In this document: piece by piece, positions 24,998-34,865 of the stretch
How the letters are laid out: the number at the start of each line of letters is the position of its first letter
Position numbering within the stretch: the stretch's first letter is position 1
NCBI RefSeq assembly: GCF_007786475.1
Contig: NZ_VNJJ01000010.1
Span: 62,001-126,000 of the forward strand
Source of the DNA: Cohnella terricola
GTDB lineage: Bacteria > Bacillota > Bacilli > Paenibacillales > Paenibacillaceae
DNA length: 64,000 nucleotides
Direction of reading: 5' to 3'
The notes under the pieces: model-generated
Databases searched by the model: none
Told to the model about the DNA's origin: nothing
What the model saw: the letters and a program-made list of their open reading frames with translations, nothing else
Program-made: the position numbers and the translations under genes

Positions 24998-25729
24998 ATG
25001 TCCGATTCGCAATCGAATCAGCCTGACTTGCATAAGCACGAAAATCACGAGCAAGCGGAAATCCAAGCCGCGGCTTCGTCAGCCGTTCCGGCGCAACCGC
25101 CGCAACATACGGGCAGCGAGCCGACGAGAGAGGCATCATCGCCATTATCGGAAGTGAAACCGCAGAAGCTGCTCGAGCTGCTGAAGAACCCTTCGGAGGC
25201 GCTAAAGCTTCAACCCCAGAAGGATTGGATTTACGGCGCGATCGGGGCGGCTGCGGGTGTAGTGGGTTTCTTTTTCTGGATTTGGTTTTTTCAGGAAGCA
25301 ATAAGAGGTAAGTATGATTTCTTCGCTGGCTTTGGGAATCTATTCCGCTATAGCGTGATGGTGCTAGCGACGCCTGGCAAGTATTTGCTTCTCGGCGTTT
25401 TCTCCATCGCGCTGCTGGTCGGCACGCTGGGGGCGGTAGGCAACTGGCAGGGCGCCAGAAAAAGAAACTGGATGGAAGCCGTGACGTTCCAAGGCAGCAC
25501 GCAATTGTTGTTCGGCGCGGGATGGATATTAAGCGGTGTCATCGCTTTCTTATCACTTCAATTGTCGATGCTTCTCGGCGTGATCATTTTGTTGATCAGC
25601 TTGCTGCTGCTCGTCTCCCAGGCTACGGATCTTCATGAGGTAAGCCGGGAAAAGAGATTCCTGTTTTTCGTGTATTCCATCTCGATCTATTTGGTGCTGC
25701 TTTTCCTCGCGTACGTAATCATTGTGTAA
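24998..25729 (+). CDS. Multispan membrane protein, unknown function
   Basis: A 243-residue protein with a ~75-residue cytoplasmic N-terminus rich in Gln, Pro, His and Glu (low complexity), followed by about five or six transmembrane helices, among them IYGAIGAAAGVVGFFFWIWF and LGVIILLISLLLLVSQA. I see no transporter or enzyme motif; the overall plan resembles YIP1-like or DUF-type Firmicute membrane proteins. ATG 24998 is chosen because GAGGAGG lies 10 bases upstream; an upstream in-frame start (24929) has no ribosome site. It is monocistronic, with a bidirectional terminator after it. Confidence 0.7.
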   Translation: MSDSQSNQPDLHKHENHEQAEIQAAASSAVPAQPPQHTGSEPTREASSPLSEVKPQKLLELLKNPSEALKLQPQKDWIYGAIGAAAGVVGFFFWIWFFQEAIRGKYDFFAGFGNLFRYSVMVLATPGKYLLLGVFSIALLVGTLGAVGNWQGARKRNWMEAVTFQGSTQLLFGAGWILSGVIAFLSLQLSMLLGVIILLISLLLLVSQATDLHEVSREKRFLFFVYSISIYLVLLFLAYVIIV

Positions 25730-25748
25730 AATGACGCTTTCGCAATAC

Positions 25749-25789
25749 AAAAGCCGCGCTGGTTCGGGAGTCGAACCGCGCGGCTTTTT
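25749..25789. terminator. Bidirectional terminator between convergent genes
   Basis: AAAAGCCGCG pairs with CGCGGCTTTT, extended by GGTTCG/CGAACC around a 5-base loop. A-run on one side and T-run on the other serve the + membrane protein gene and the - sensor kinase gene. Confidence 0.9.
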
Positions 25790-25811
25790 GCCGCGAACGG
25801 AAGGAAAAGCG

Positions 25812-27152
25812 TCAGGGACGCTGCCTATGCGGGATCGCCACGCGAACCGTGGTGCCGTCTTCTTCAGTGGATTCGATCTGCAGACGGCCTTGATAATGAC
25901 TGACTCTTTCCTGTACGATCGCAAGCCCGAGCCCGGAGTGACCGGTCTTCTTCGTCGTGTATCCGGGCAGCAGCATCATTTGCTTCTCGGCGTCGGACAG
26001 GAGACGTCCTCGGTTAGCGATCTCGATCGTCAACAAACCGTCGGAAATGCCCATATGGAGGCGGACCCGCCTTTGATCTGGAGGAAGCGTGTCGCTCTCT
26101 TCGAAAGCATTATCGACGAGATTGCCGACGATCTTTACGAGGTCGATCGATTTAACGGTCGCTTCGATGTTCAGATCTTCGGGAATGTCGCAGGTGAATG
26201 AGATGCCCCGCGAAAGCGATAATTCCGTTTTCGCCTGAATAAAGGCGGCGAGGGCAGGTGACGAGTGGGAAACGACGGATGCGACCGAATTGGACTCCTT
26301 CACCAGGTCGTCCATATATTTTTTTAACTGCTCGAGCTTGTTCATCTTCAGCATCGACGAAATCACTTGCATATGGTTCAGGAAGTCGTGCCGCTGTCCG
26401 CGAATGATCGTGAACATTCGTCCGATCTCCTCCACGTAGACGTCTTGAGTTTGCCGGACGGCCTCCTCTCGAATTCGAACCAATAGGCGGACCGTATAGA
26501 AGAACGCCCCGAACGTCAACAGGACGAGCGCATAGAAGACCAGGTTGAAGGCAACGCCCGAATAGTCTCGTTCGTACTCCGAACCGATCGCGAACAGCAA
26601 ACCGAGAAGGAAAGCCTGAAACAGCGTCAGCAGGACTACTTCCGTCGTGCGGGTTTGTTTGATATTAATGAAATACTGATATAATCGTTGGAAGTAGGCA
26701 AAGTTTTTGTTCTCCAAGTATCGCGCCAGCAATAGGAGCGCCAATCCTATTGGAACGAATACGGATTGGTATTGAAGCGGGTGATGCCGCGCCATTCCTG
26801 CTGGGAGAAACGAACCGTACGCAGTTTGCAGCAATATGAAACCCATCAGATCGGTCAACAGGCTAACCGCGGAATAGCTGAGAAACACGACCAGAACGTT
26901 TCGAATGCCGAATTTACGGAAGATGACGTAAAGGACGAGAAACACGATGCACGTTGAAGTCAAGACATGTATGATCGCAGGTACGAAAAGATAATCGATA
27001 TCGATCAAAATGGAGCTCACGACCGCGAAGAGAATCAGTTTCCGGGCATGGTACCTGGGCATAAGCCCCCAAATCGCGAACGTCAGCCACATGCGAACTA
27101 TGGCCTGGGGGATGGACACTGCCATTACGATATAGGAATAATGAAGCAGCAT
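25812..27152 (-). CDS. GHKL-type sensor histidine kinase (Spo0B/AgrC-like)
   Basis: A 446-residue membrane histidine kinase. About six to seven helices fill residues 1-225. The dimerisation/phosphotransfer helix carries RGQRHDFLNHMQVISSML with His255 as likely phosphosite, the pattern of Spo0B-alpha kinases such as AgrC, CitA and NatK. The GHKL ATPase domain has NLVDNAFEES (N-box), a divergent G1 box (LTIEIANRG) and GHSGLGLAIV (G2). No response regulator gene is adjacent; the divergent neighbour is a ytoI-type regulator, so the partner must be elsewhere. GGGGGAA serves as ribosome site upstream of ATG. Confidence 0.85.
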   Translation of the reverse strand: MLLHYSYIVMAVSIPQAIVRMWLTFAIWGLMPRYHARKLILFAVVSSILIDIDYLFVPAIIHVLTSTCIVFLVLYVIFRKFGIRNVLVVFLSYSAVSLLTDLMGFILLQTAYGSFLPAGMARHHPLQYQSVFVPIGLALLLLARYLENKNFAYFQRLYQYFINIKQTRTTEVVLLTLFQAFLLGLLFAIGSEYERDYSGVAFNLVFYALVLLTFGAFFYTVRLLVRIREEAVRQTQDVYVEEIGRMFTIIRGQRHDFLNHMQVISSMLKMNKLEQLKKYMDDLVKESNSVASVVSHSSPALAAFIQAKTELSLSRGISFTCDIPEDLNIEATVKSIDLVKIVGNLVDNAFEESDTLPPDQRRVRLHMGISDGLLTIEIANRGRLLSDAEKQMMLLPGYTTKKTGHSGLGLAIVQERVSHYQGRLQIESTEEDGTTVRVAIPHRQRP

Positions 27153-27319
27153 TAACTACGAGTTCCCCCTAACAATTATGTCGAATCGGCTCTACTAGCC
27201 GCAGATTTTCGTCGCGAGACTATCTCATTACTTTACATTTGTTTGGCAGTCTTTGGAATAGTCAATTCGCGATTTAACATGAAATTTACTAAACGGATAA
27301 AAGAAAGCGGGTATGCGTC

Positions 27320-28663
27320 ATGCCGGGAAACGATATATATCCGAATGAATTAACGAAACACGAGTTGCTTCTTCAATATATCCGCGAGCTTCCGATCGGT
27401 ACGAAAATTCCCGTCCGCCAAATGGCCAAAGACAGGGGAGTATCCGAAGGAACCGCGTACCGAGCGTTGAAGGAAGCCGAGCAGCTAGGTCTTGTCAGCA
27501 CGAAGGAGCGGATCGGAACCGTTCGGATCGACAAGAAAAGACGAGGCAATCCGGAGCAGCTTACGTTCGCGGAAGTGCTGGAAATCGTTCAAGGCAGCTT
27601 GCTGGGCGGGGAGGAAGGATTGGAGAAGTCGCTCCATAAGTTCGTCATTGGAGCGATGGAGCTTGGAGAGATGATTGGTTATATCGACGCGGGCAGCTTG
27701 CTTATCGTCGGCAACCGGCAGAGCGCGCATCGGATCGCATTGGAGCAAGGCGCCGGGGTTCTTGTCACGGGGGGGTTCGGAACAAGCGAGGAAGTCCGGG
27801 CACTTGCCAACGAACGGAAACTCCCGATACTGACTTGCCGCCACGATACGTTTACCGTCGCGTCGATGATTAACCGGGCGATGTACGACCAATTGATCAA
27901 GCGGAAAATCATGATGATCGCCGATTTGCTGGAGCCGTCCGCGCGAAGCGGCGCGCTGAAGCAATCTTCTACCGTATCGGATTTTCACAAGCTCAGCGAA
28001 GAGATGGGAAGCAGCCGGTTTCCCGTTACCGACGAATGGAATCGCGTCGTCGGGATGGTCACGTCCAAGGACGTGGTCGGATCGCCGCAGGATCAGACGC
28101 TCGACAAGCTGATGACGAGAAGGCCGATGACGGTCACGATGAATACCCCGGTCGCATCCGCGGCCCATCGCATGGTGTCGGAAGGCATCGAGCTGCTGCC
28201 CGTAGTCGACCGGCAACGGAAGCTGATGGGAGCGATCAATCGGGCGGAAGTGCTCAGAGCGATGCAGTTCGCCAATCGTCCGGCTCATCTCGGCGAAACG
28301 TTCGATGCGCTCATGTGGGGCGGTTTCGCGGAGCAACGCGACTCGGAGAACCGGCTCTCTTTCGCGGGTTTGGCCACACCGCAGATGTCGGGTCCATTGG
28401 GTACGATATCGGAGGGCGTTCTGACTTCTCTTATGCAGCAAGCGGCGAGCAGGGCGGTAGAAGAACTGGGGAAAAGGGAGCACGTGCTGGACAATATGAC
28501 GACTTATTTTCTGCGAACCGTGCCGGTGGACGCGAGCATCTCGATCGTGCCGCAAATTATCGAAGCGAGCAGAAGATATGTAAAAGTGGAAGTCCAGGCG
28601 ATATTGGACGGAGAGGCGGTCGCCAAAGCGATGCTGACCGCCCAAACGATCGACCCGGCTTAA
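27320..28663 (+). CDS. ytoI: HTH-DRTGG-CBS-hotdog regulatory protein (YtoI family)
   Basis: A 447-residue protein with the YtoI domain order: a GntR-like winged helix (about 10-70, KDRGVSEGTAYRALKEAEQL), a DRTGG domain (about 75-190), a CBS pair (about 200-310, SRFPVTDEWNRVVGMVTSKD and LLPVVDRQRKLMGAI) and a C-terminal hotdog/thioesterase-like domain (about 320-440). CBS pairs bind adenine nucleotides, so this probably senses an energy-related or cyclic dinucleotide ligand; the target genes are unknown. In B. subtilis ytoI lies in the same cluster near dnaE, which supports the name. It converges on ytpI with only 8 bases between stop codons. Confidence 0.85.
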   Translation: MPGNDIYPNELTKHELLLQYIRELPIGTKIPVRQMAKDRGVSEGTAYRALKEAEQLGLVSTKERIGTVRIDKKRRGNPEQLTFAEVLEIVQGSLLGGEEGLEKSLHKFVIGAMELGEMIGYIDAGSLLIVGNRQSAHRIALEQGAGVLVTGGFGTSEEVRALANERKLPILTCRHDTFTVASMINRAMYDQLIKRKIMMIADLLEPSARSGALKQSSTVSDFHKLSEEMGSSRFPVTDEWNRVVGMVTSKDVVGSPQDQTLDKLMTRRPMTVTMNTPVASAAHRMVSEGIELLPVVDRQRKLMGAINRAEVLRAMQFANRPAHLGETFDALMWGGFAEQRDSENRLSFAGLATPQMSGPLGTISEGVLTSLMQQAASRAVEELGKREHVLDNMTTYFLRTVPVDASISIVPQIIEASRRYVKVEVQAILDGEAVAKAMLTAQTIDPA

Positions 28664-28671
28664 CCCGTAGG

Positions 28672-28971
28672 TTATTGCCGCAGAAGACGGGCAAAGTGGG
28701 AATGGTTGCGCATGCCGGCGAACAGGTTGAATAAGCCGAGCAAGAAAAAGAGGGCGCCTACGACAACCCTGACGGACGACCCCGTAAACATAAACATCTG
28801 GATGAAGGCGATGAACACTAGCATCAACCCCATGCTGATGTTCATGCGGGAAGCGTACAGCCCGCGCAGCCGTACGTCGCTCGAGCGGCGGGAGCGGAAG
28901 CTGTATAACGCGGAGAAAAAACAGGAAATGACGATCAGGGTGCCGAACACCCATTGCAGCGCGTTAACCAT
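28672..28971 (-). CDS. ytpI: YtpI family membrane protein
   Basis: A 99-residue membrane protein with three helices (ALQWVFGTLIVISCFFSALYS at the N-terminus; MNISMGLMLVFIAFIQMFMF; VVVGALFFLLGLFNLFAG). Size and the pattern SMGLMLVFIAFIQM match YtpI of Bacillus, function unknown, and the neighbourhood (ytoI on one side, ytrI/ytrH on the other) is the same. ATG 28971 is the likely start; AAGGAG lies 15 bases upstream, a rather long spacing, and an in-frame start further upstream at 29067 cannot be excluded. Confidence 0.8.
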   Translation of the reverse strand: MVNALQWVFGTLIVISCFFSALYSFRSRRSSDVRLRGLYASRMNISMGLMLVFIAFIQMFMFTGSSVRVVVGALFFLLGLFNLFAGMRNHSHFARLLRQ

Positions 28972-29079
28972 GTCGCGTGTAGCAACTCCTTTCGAACTAT
29001 GCCGAACGAGCATTATTGTACCATAAAAAGAAGCGGAAAGCGCGCCGGGCAGGGCGTTTGTCCTCACGAGGATAGGAGC

Positions 29080-29574
29080 TTATTTGCCAAGATGTTTTTT
29101 GGCTTCCACCCACGTCTGGAGCACGCCGTCGACGACGAGGATCGTGCGGATCGTAACGTCGTAATCCTGGCCTTCTACCTGCGCGTACATTTTCGTGCTT
29201 AGAAGTTTTCGAGCCATCTCGGCGTCTTTATTGATCAGGTAGATGCTTCTCCCCTGGAAAATCTCCAAGTCGTCCTTGAGCCTTTTTTTCAGCTCCTTCT
29301 CCGTCAGGATGTCCAGCGGTTCGTTGGCCTGCTCGTAGACGAAAGTCATCACGATACTCCGGATGACGTTTTCTTTGCGAATGAGGTGGGCTGCCTCCAA
29401 ATCTTTTTTTACCGTTTCGAGCTGATCTTGCAAATTATAATTTTCAAAGATGACCTTGTCGACGATCGCATTTTTTAACGCGCTGTATACAGCGCTGCCC
29501 ACGATCATTCCGCACACGAAAAAAGCCGTCACCTGCATGAATTTCTGGAACCGGTCGAAAGAAGGGATGCGCAT
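29080..29574 (-). CDS. ytrI: Sporulation membrane protein YtrI
   Basis: A 164-residue protein with one N-terminal helix (about 13-33, MQVTAFFVCGMIVGSAVYSA), a coiled-coil region (NYNLQDQLETVKKDLEAA) and an extracytoplasmic C-terminal domain, matching YtrI. In B. subtilis ytrI and ytrH are made in sporulation and are needed for full spore resistance. It starts 9 bases after the ytrH stop with GGGGGGTGA as ribosome site, so the two are one operon transcribed away from dnaE. Confidence 0.82.
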   Translation of the reverse strand: MRIPSFDRFQKFMQVTAFFVCGMIVGSAVYSALKNAIVDKVIFENYNLQDQLETVKKDLEAAHLIRKENVIRSIVMTFVYEQANEPLDILTEKELKKRLKDDLEIFQGRSIYLINKDAEMARKLLSTKMYAQVEGQDYDVTIRTILVVDGVLQTWVEAKKHLGK

Positions 29575-29583
29575 GGCGACGGC

Positions 29584-29910
29584 TCACCCCCCGTTGTTAT
29601 GCAGCCATTGTACGAGCTCCACGCCCATATGGGCGCCGAGGAAAGCGAACATAATATAACCGATCTGCTGGATAGCAGGGGAAAGATAACCTTCGAGCAC
29701 GTGCGATTCGATGACCCGGATCGGATCAATGGTGCCGCCGACGGCTGCGACGAGCGCCCAGATTTTTAGATTGCCCGCGACCAGAAGCATCTTCTCCTTG
29801 GGCGGGACGAGCAAGAATAACGACCCCATACCCGCCAACAGCGCCCCGCCCAGAACGACGCCGAATGCGATGAAAAAGCTGAAAGCCGCTTTAGTGATAA
29901 ACTCGTCCAT
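29584..29910 (-). CDS. ytrH: Sporulation protein YtrH
   Basis: A 108-residue protein with two to three helices (FFIAFGVVLGGALLAGMGSLF, LKIWALVAAVGGTIDPIRV, QIGYIMFAFLGAHMGVELV), matching the Spore_YtrH family. In Bacillus it is expressed during sporulation in the mother cell. ATG 29910 is preferred over ATG 29916 because GGAGG is 8 bases upstream of it. First gene of the ytrH-ytrI unit, divergent from dnaE. The nrnA gene that separates ytpI from ytrH in B. subtilis is absent here. Confidence 0.85.
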   Translation of the reverse strand: MDEFITKAAFSFFIAFGVVLGGALLAGMGSLFLLVPPKEKMLLVAGNLKIWALVAAVGGTIDPIRVIESHVLEGYLSPAIQQIGYIMFAFLGAHMGVELVQWLHNNGG

Positions 29911-30023
29911 GACCATTCCCTCCGCGTCCTGGATTTACCTTCACTATCATATCTATGGGACTGGCCTATGCGCTTATGATACAATTAATAAAAGAGAACG
30001 ATAGCGGAAAAGAAGGGATACAC

Positions 30024-33000
30024 ATGTGCGATTTCGTTCACCTTCACGTTCATAGCGAATACAGCTTGCTGGACGGCGCTGCCCGCATTAAAGAGATGGC
30101 GGCCACGGCGGCGGAACTCGGCATGTCTTCGCTTGCCCTTACGGATCATGGCGTGATGTACGGAGCCATTCCATTCTATAAAGCTTGCCGGGAGCGCGGC
30201 ATCAAGCCGATTATCGGCATGGAAGCATACGTGGCTGCGGGATCGCGGCACGACAAGCAGTCCCGCAAAGAGCAGCCGACCTATCATTTGACGCTGCTAG
30301 CGAAGAATGAAACGGGATACCGCAATTTAATGAAGCTGACCTCTATCGGCCATCTGGAAGGTTTCTATTATCGGCCGCGCATCGATTTCGAGGCGCTGTC
30401 GGCCCACGCCGAAGGCATCATTTGTTTGAGCGGGTGCATGAGCAGCGAGTTGTCCCGGCATCTGAAGGAAGATGATTACAAGTCGGCGAAAGCGACGGCG
30501 CTCCGGTACCGCAAGCTATTCGGCGACGATTATTACTTGGAAATTCAAGATCACGGCATTCTCGAGCAGAAGAAGATTACGGCCGGCGTCATTCGCTTGT
30601 CCGAAGAGCTCGGCATTCCTCTCGTCGCGACGAACGATTCCCACTATATTTGCGAAGGCGACCATAACCTGCAAGACGTGCTTCTGTGCATCGGCACTGG
30701 CAAAACGGTCGACGATCCGGATCGGTTCAAGATCGAGACGACCCAGCTCTACCTGAAAAGCGGAGACGAAATGTCCGCTTTGTTCCGCCATGTACCTGAG
30801 GCGATCGCCAACACGGCGAAGATCGCGGACAGCTGTAACCTCGAACTGGAATTCGGACGGCATATTCTGCCCTCGTTCGCTCCGTTGCCCGAGGGAAAGA
30901 CGGCTGGACGGTATTTAGCGGAATTGTGCGAGAGAGGTTTAAGAGAGAGATTCGAAGGAACGGCCGAGTGGGAGAGATCCGATTTCCGCGCGGATGCCGA
31001 GGATCGGCTGCGATACGAGCTGCAGGTAATCGGCACGATGGGATTTGACGATTATTTCCTGATCGTGTGGGATTTTATCCGGTTCGCGCACGAGCAAGGC
31101 ATCGTGACGGGGCCGGGGCGGGGATCCGCCGCGGGCAGTCTGGTGGCTTACGTGTTAAAGATCACTGATGTCGATCCGATCAAGCACAAGCTCCTGTTCG
31201 AACGGTTCCTCAATCCCGAGCGCGTGACGATGCCGGATATCGACATCGATTTCAGCGACGAGAGACGGGACGAAGTGATCCGATACGTCGTCGGGAAATA
31301 CGGCGCGCAGCACGTCGCCCAGATCATTACTTTCGGTACGCTGGCGGCCCGTGCCGCCGTGCGGGACGTCGGAAGGGTGCTTAACCTCCCTTACGGCGAA
31401 GTCGACAAGACCGCGAAGCTGATTCCGGGCATGCCGGGTATGACGATCGACCGGGCGATGAAGGAAAGTCCGGAGTTCAAGGCACTCGCCGACGGAGAGA
31501 CCGGAGCGGGGCAATTGATCGCGATGGCGCGGCGCGTGGAAGGCATGCCCCGGCATGCCTCGACGCATGCCGCCGGCGTCGTCATTTCGTCCGATCCGCT
31601 GACGGACTACGTGCCGCTGCAGGAAGGCACCGACGGCGTACCGCTTACTCAGTATTCAATGGAAAACCTGGAAGCCGTCGGCTTGCTCAAGATGGATTTC
31701 CTCGGACTGCGAACGTTGTCCATTATCGAGCGGACGTTGGCGTCCATTCGCGAAATGACCGGTCGCGAGCTAAGGTGGGAGGAAGTGTCCTACGACGATA
31801 TTCCGACTTACGAGTTAATGGGCCGCGGGGAGACGACGGGTATTTTTCAATTGGAGTCTTCGGGGATGCGGCGAGTGCTTAAGGAAATGAAGCCATCCTC
31901 ATTCGAGGATATCGTCTCGGCGGTCGCGCTGTACCGTCCCGGTCCGATGGAATTTATCCCTCAATTCATTCGCGCGAAACATGGGCTGATCGAAGTCGAA
32001 TATCCTCATCTCAATTTGAAGGAGATTCTTGCGGATACTTACGGCATTATCGTCTACCAGGAACAGATCATGCAGATCGCGTCCGTGATGGCCGGCTTTT
32101 CGCTCGGACAGGCGGATCTGCTGCGGCGAGCGGTAGGCAAGAAGAAGCGGGAAGTGCTGGACGAGCAAAGGAAATATTTCGTCCAAGGGAGCCTCGGACA
32201 AGGCTATACGAACGAGGAAGCGAACGGCGTGTACGATCTGATCGTCCGTTTCGCGGACTACGGCTTTTGCCGGGCGCATGCGGCGGCGTATGCGGTTCTC
32301 GCTTTCCAGACGGCTTATCTCAAGGCGCACTATCCGGTCGCTTTTATGGCGTCGATGCTGGCGGCGGTCGTCGGCAATCAGCGTAAAACGGCGGAATACG
32401 TGGACGAGTGCCGCAGAATGGGGATCGCCGTGCTTAAACCCGACGTGAACGAGAGCGGCGTGTTATTTACTCCGATCGCGACGGGCGACGGAGAGAAGGG
32501 CGCAATCCGCTTCGGACTCGCCGGCGTGAAGAACGTCGGCACGCAGGCGATCGAGAGCATCATGCGCGAACGGGTCGAGAAACCTTTCGAGAGCCTAAGC
32601 GACCTGTGCAGAAGAGTCGACCCGCGCACGTGCAACAAGCGTGTCATCGAATCGCTCGTACTGGCAGGAGCGCTGGAGTCCATGCCGGGGCACCGCTCCC
32701 AGCAGCTAGCCGCGCTCGAGCCGACGATTGCGGCAGCGGCACTTTGGCGCAAGGAGCGGGAAGAATTCCAGATCGAGCTGTTCGATTTCGAGGAATCCCC
32801 TAACTGGAATGTAGAGCTTCCCGCTATACCGCCGTATACCCAACCGCAGATGCTGGAGCTCGAGCGAGAACTGATGGGACTGTACCTATCCGGCCATCCG
32901 CTCGATGCTTACGATGGAATATGGGAAGAATTAAAGCTAGAGCGGTTAGTCGATATCGCCGACGTGCCGGATGGCACAACCGTATTTACCGCGGGAATGA

Positions 33001-33647
33001 TCGTCTCGTCGAAGCCTTTCGTCACCCGCAAAGGGCAGGCGATGGCTTTTCTGGAGATCGAAGATCGGATAATGGGGACGGAGCTAGTCGCATTTCCGTC
33101 CGTATGGGCCAAGGCGGCTTCCGTCGCCAAGAAAGGCTCGCTCGTGTTCGTACGGGCGAAAGTCCAGCAAGGAGACGAAGATTACAAGCTGCTGGCGGAC
33201 GACATCCTGCCGCTGGAAGCTCCGGATCTGACTCAACAAGCGGAACGGTTGCACAGAATCGGACAATACCCGCGATCGGGCGGCGGCCGTTACGCGGATC
33301 GCGCGAATAAAGCCGCCCCTCAGGCTTCCGGCGAAAGCGGACGGAAGACGTCCGCAAGAGCAACGAAAACGATCGCGGCACCTGCCAAACCCGCGGCCCC
33401 GGACGTATCCGGCGGCGGCCCGTCGCGAGTGTATATTCTCATTGACGCATTACATGAGAAACCGGCGACCTTGATCCGGCTGAAGCTGCTGCTCAAGTCG
33501 TTTCCCGGCGAACTGCCGACGATATTGAGGTACGAAAGAGATCGGCGCACCGTAGCATTGAGCGTGGAATACAACGTGGATCCGAGCCCTGAGCTCGTAG
33601 CCGAGATGGAGAAGCTTCTCGGCGTCGGCATGATCCGGGTCAAGTAA
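30024..33647 (+). CDS. dnaE: DNA polymerase III alpha subunit, DnaE type
   Basis: A 1207-residue replicative polymerase of the DnaE class (as opposed to PolC). The PHP domain is intact ([13 protein letters not shown] at the N-terminus, [14 protein letters not shown]). The polymerase core has the catalytic PDIDIDFSD motif near residue 403 and [14 protein letters not shown] before it. A helix-hairpin-helix region and an OB domain ([18 protein letters not shown]) follow. Unlike the ~1115-residue Bacillus DnaE, a ~50-residue Ala/Lys/Pro-rich linker and a further ~75-residue C-terminal domain are present. ATG 30024 is chosen for its GAAGGGA ribosome site. Confidence 0.95.
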   Translation: MCDFVHLHVHSEYSLLDGAARIKEMAATAAELGMSSLALTDHGVMYGAIPFYKACRERGIKPIIGMEAYVAAGSRHDKQSRKEQPTYHLTLLAKNETGYRNLMKLTSIGHLEGFYYRPRIDFEALSAHAEGIICLSGCMSSELSRHLKEDDYKSAKATALRYRKLFGDDYYLEIQDHGILEQKKITAGVIRLSEELGIPLVATNDSHYICEGDHNLQDVLLCIGTGKTVDDPDRFKIETTQLYLKSGDEMSALFRHVPEAIANTAKIADSCNLELEFGRHILPSFAPLPEGKTAGRYLAELCERGLRERFEGTAEWERSDFRADAEDRLRYELQVIGTMGFDDYFLIVWDFIRFAHEQGIVTGPGRGSAAGSLVAYVLKITDVDPIKHKLLFERFLNPERVTMPDIDIDFSDERRDEVIRYVVGKYGAQHVAQIITFGTLAARAAVRDVGRVLNLPYGEVDKTAKLIPGMPGMTIDRAMKESPEFKALADGETGAGQLIAMARRVEGMPRHASTHAAGVVISSDPLTDYVPLQEGTDGVPLTQYSMENLEAVGLLKMDFLGLRTLSIIERTLASIREMTGRELRWEEVSYDDIPTYELMGRGETTGIFQLESSGMRRVLKEMKPSSFEDIVSAVALYRPGPMEFIPQFIRAKHGLIEVEYPHLNLKEILADTYGIIVYQEQIMQIASVMAGFSLGQADLLRRAVGKKKREVLDEQRKYFVQGSLGQGYTNEEANGVYDLIVRFADYGFCRAHAAAYAVLAFQTAYLKAHYPVAFMASMLAAVVGNQRKTAEYVDECRRMGIAVLKPDVNESGVLFTPIATGDGEKGAIRFGLAGVKNVGTQAIESIMRERVEKPFESLSDLCRRVDPRTCNKRVIESLVLAGALESMPGHRSQQLAALEPTIAAAALWRKEREEFQIELFDFEESPNWNVELPAIPPYTQPQMLELERELMGLYLSGHPLDAYDGIWEELKLERLVDIADVPDGTTVFTAGMIVSSKPFVTRKGQAMAFLEIEDRIMGTELVAFPSVWAKAASVAKKGSLVFVRAKVQQGDEDYKLLADDILPLEAPDLTQQAERLHRIGQYPRSGGGRYADRANKAAPQASGESGRKTSARATKTIAAPAKPAAPDVSGGGPSRVYILIDALHEKPATLIRLKLLLKSFPGELPTILRYERDRRTVALSVEYNVDPSPELVAEMEKLLGVGMIRVK

Positions 33648-33686
33648 TCGGATGTCATAAAATAAAATGGCGAAGGTGAGACAACA

Positions 33687-34430
33687 ATGGCTTTTCTACA
33701 GTGCAATTTTTCATCGGAATCATTGGAAATATCTGCATCCATGAACGTGATTTTGCCTCAAGGCGAGAAGAAAAGACCTTATCGGACGTTGTATTTGCTC
33801 CATGGATTGTCTGACGATCACACGGGCTGGAGCCGAAGAACGTCGATCGAGCGGTACGCGGAAGCACTCGGCATCGCGGTCGTTATGCCCGCGGTTAACC
33901 GCAGCTTTTATACCGACATGAACCGTGGCGCGAAGTATTGGACCTTCGTCGCCGAAGAGCTTCCGCAGATTGCGCGCTCGTTCTTCCCGCTGTCGGATCA
34001 TCGCGAAGACAACTTCGCGGCGGGGCTGTCCATGGGAGGATACGGCGCGATGAAGCTTGGCCTGTCATTCCCGGACCGTTTCGCAGCTGTCGCGAGCCTG
34101 TCCGGAGCGATGGATGTGAACCGTCTCGTCACGGAGAGAAAGTATCCGGACTTCGCGGATATATTCGAGGATTCGTCTTCAGTCGCGGGGTCGCCGGCGG
34201 ATTTGTTCGCTCTTGCCGAACAATGCGCCGGCAAACAGGAAATTCCTCTATTATATCAGGCGTGCGGAACGGAAGATTTCCTGTACGAGGATAATGTCCG
34301 TTTCCGCGACCATTGCCGTAAGCTCGGGCTGCCGCTCACGTACGAGGAGGGGCCGGGAGATCATGAATGGGGATACTGGGACCGCTATATCGAACATGTA
34401 CTGAAGTGGCTTCCGCTGAAGGGCGATTGA
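33687..34430 (+). CDS. Esterase of the EstA/S-formylglutathione hydrolase type
   Basis: A 247-residue alpha/beta hydrolase. The nucleophile elbow is GLSMGG, preceded by the oxyanion segment [13 protein letters not shown]; the catalytic Asp probably lies in CGTEDFLY and the His in GDHEWGYW. This is the tributyrin esterase/EstA group, which acts on short acyl esters and sometimes deacetylates sugars. No signal peptide is seen, so it is cytoplasmic. It lies alone after dnaE with a GAAGGTGA ribosome site. Confidence 0.85.
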   Translation: MAFLQCNFSSESLEISASMNVILPQGEKKRPYRTLYLLHGLSDDHTGWSRRTSIERYAEALGIAVVMPAVNRSFYTDMNRGAKYWTFVAEELPQIARSFFPLSDHREDNFAAGLSMGGYGAMKLGLSFPDRFAAVASLSGAMDVNRLVTERKYPDFADIFEDSSSVAGSPADLFALAEQCAGKQEIPLLYQACGTEDFLYEDNVRFRDHCRKLGLPLTYEEGPGDHEWGYWDRYIEHVLKWLPLKGD

Positions 34431-34573
34431 TGGATTCGGCCATCTTGCCCCGCAGCAACGCTTGGGGAAACTGCCGCTCTTTGGTTGCTAGTCTTGCGGA
34501 ATTTGTGCTATGATTTTCATATTGCTTCAACATCATTCTATTCGAACGACTAAGAAATTGGGGGTACCGCATC

Positions 34574-34762
34574 ATGTGGACGGTCATCTACATTGCACCG
34601 ACCGCTAAGATCGCCGACAGGATTCAGAAGCGTCTTACCGATGAAGGGTTTCTTGTACAAGTACGCCCCATTAATCTGACGAAACCGCAGTATGAAATAC
34701 TAGTTCCATCCGGCGAAGTGCGGGAAGTGCAAGAAGTATTAGGCAGCATTCTGCACCTTTAA
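34574..34762 (+). CDS. Small DUF2007-like protein upstream of accD
   Basis: A 62-residue soluble protein (WTVIYIAPTAKIADRIQKRL, VQVRPINLTKPQYEILVPS) with a beta-alpha-beta pattern like DUF2007 or ferredoxin-like small domains. Function unknown. Its start is ATG preceded by a GGGGGTACC sequence. A hairpin stands between it and accD, so co-transcription with accD is uncertain. Confidence 0.7.
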   Translation: MWTVIYIAPTAKIADRIQKRLTDEGFLVQVRPINLTKPQYEILVPSGEVREVQEVLGSILHL

Positions 34763-34786
34763 TTCATTACGATACCCATAGAGGTT

Positions 34787-34816
34787 GTTCAAAACCGAAA
34801 AACGGGCTTTTTGAAC
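34787..34816 (+). terminator. Hairpin, possible terminator, before accD
   Basis: GTTCAAAA and TTTTGAAC enclose CCG-AAAAA-CGG with a small bulge. The T-run is inside the stem, so it may be an attenuator or repeat rather than a true terminator. It too has an A5 loop. Confidence 0.45.
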
Positions 34817-34865
34817 GCGGACCCATCGTTTGACGGTCGCCATTTATCGCTTGTGAGGTGTCGCT

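Noticed and set aside
27485..28954. 489-aa ORF antisense to ytoI
   Set aside because: It is a shadow of a well-supported gene in GC-rich codons; the peptide is Arg/His-rich with no domain.
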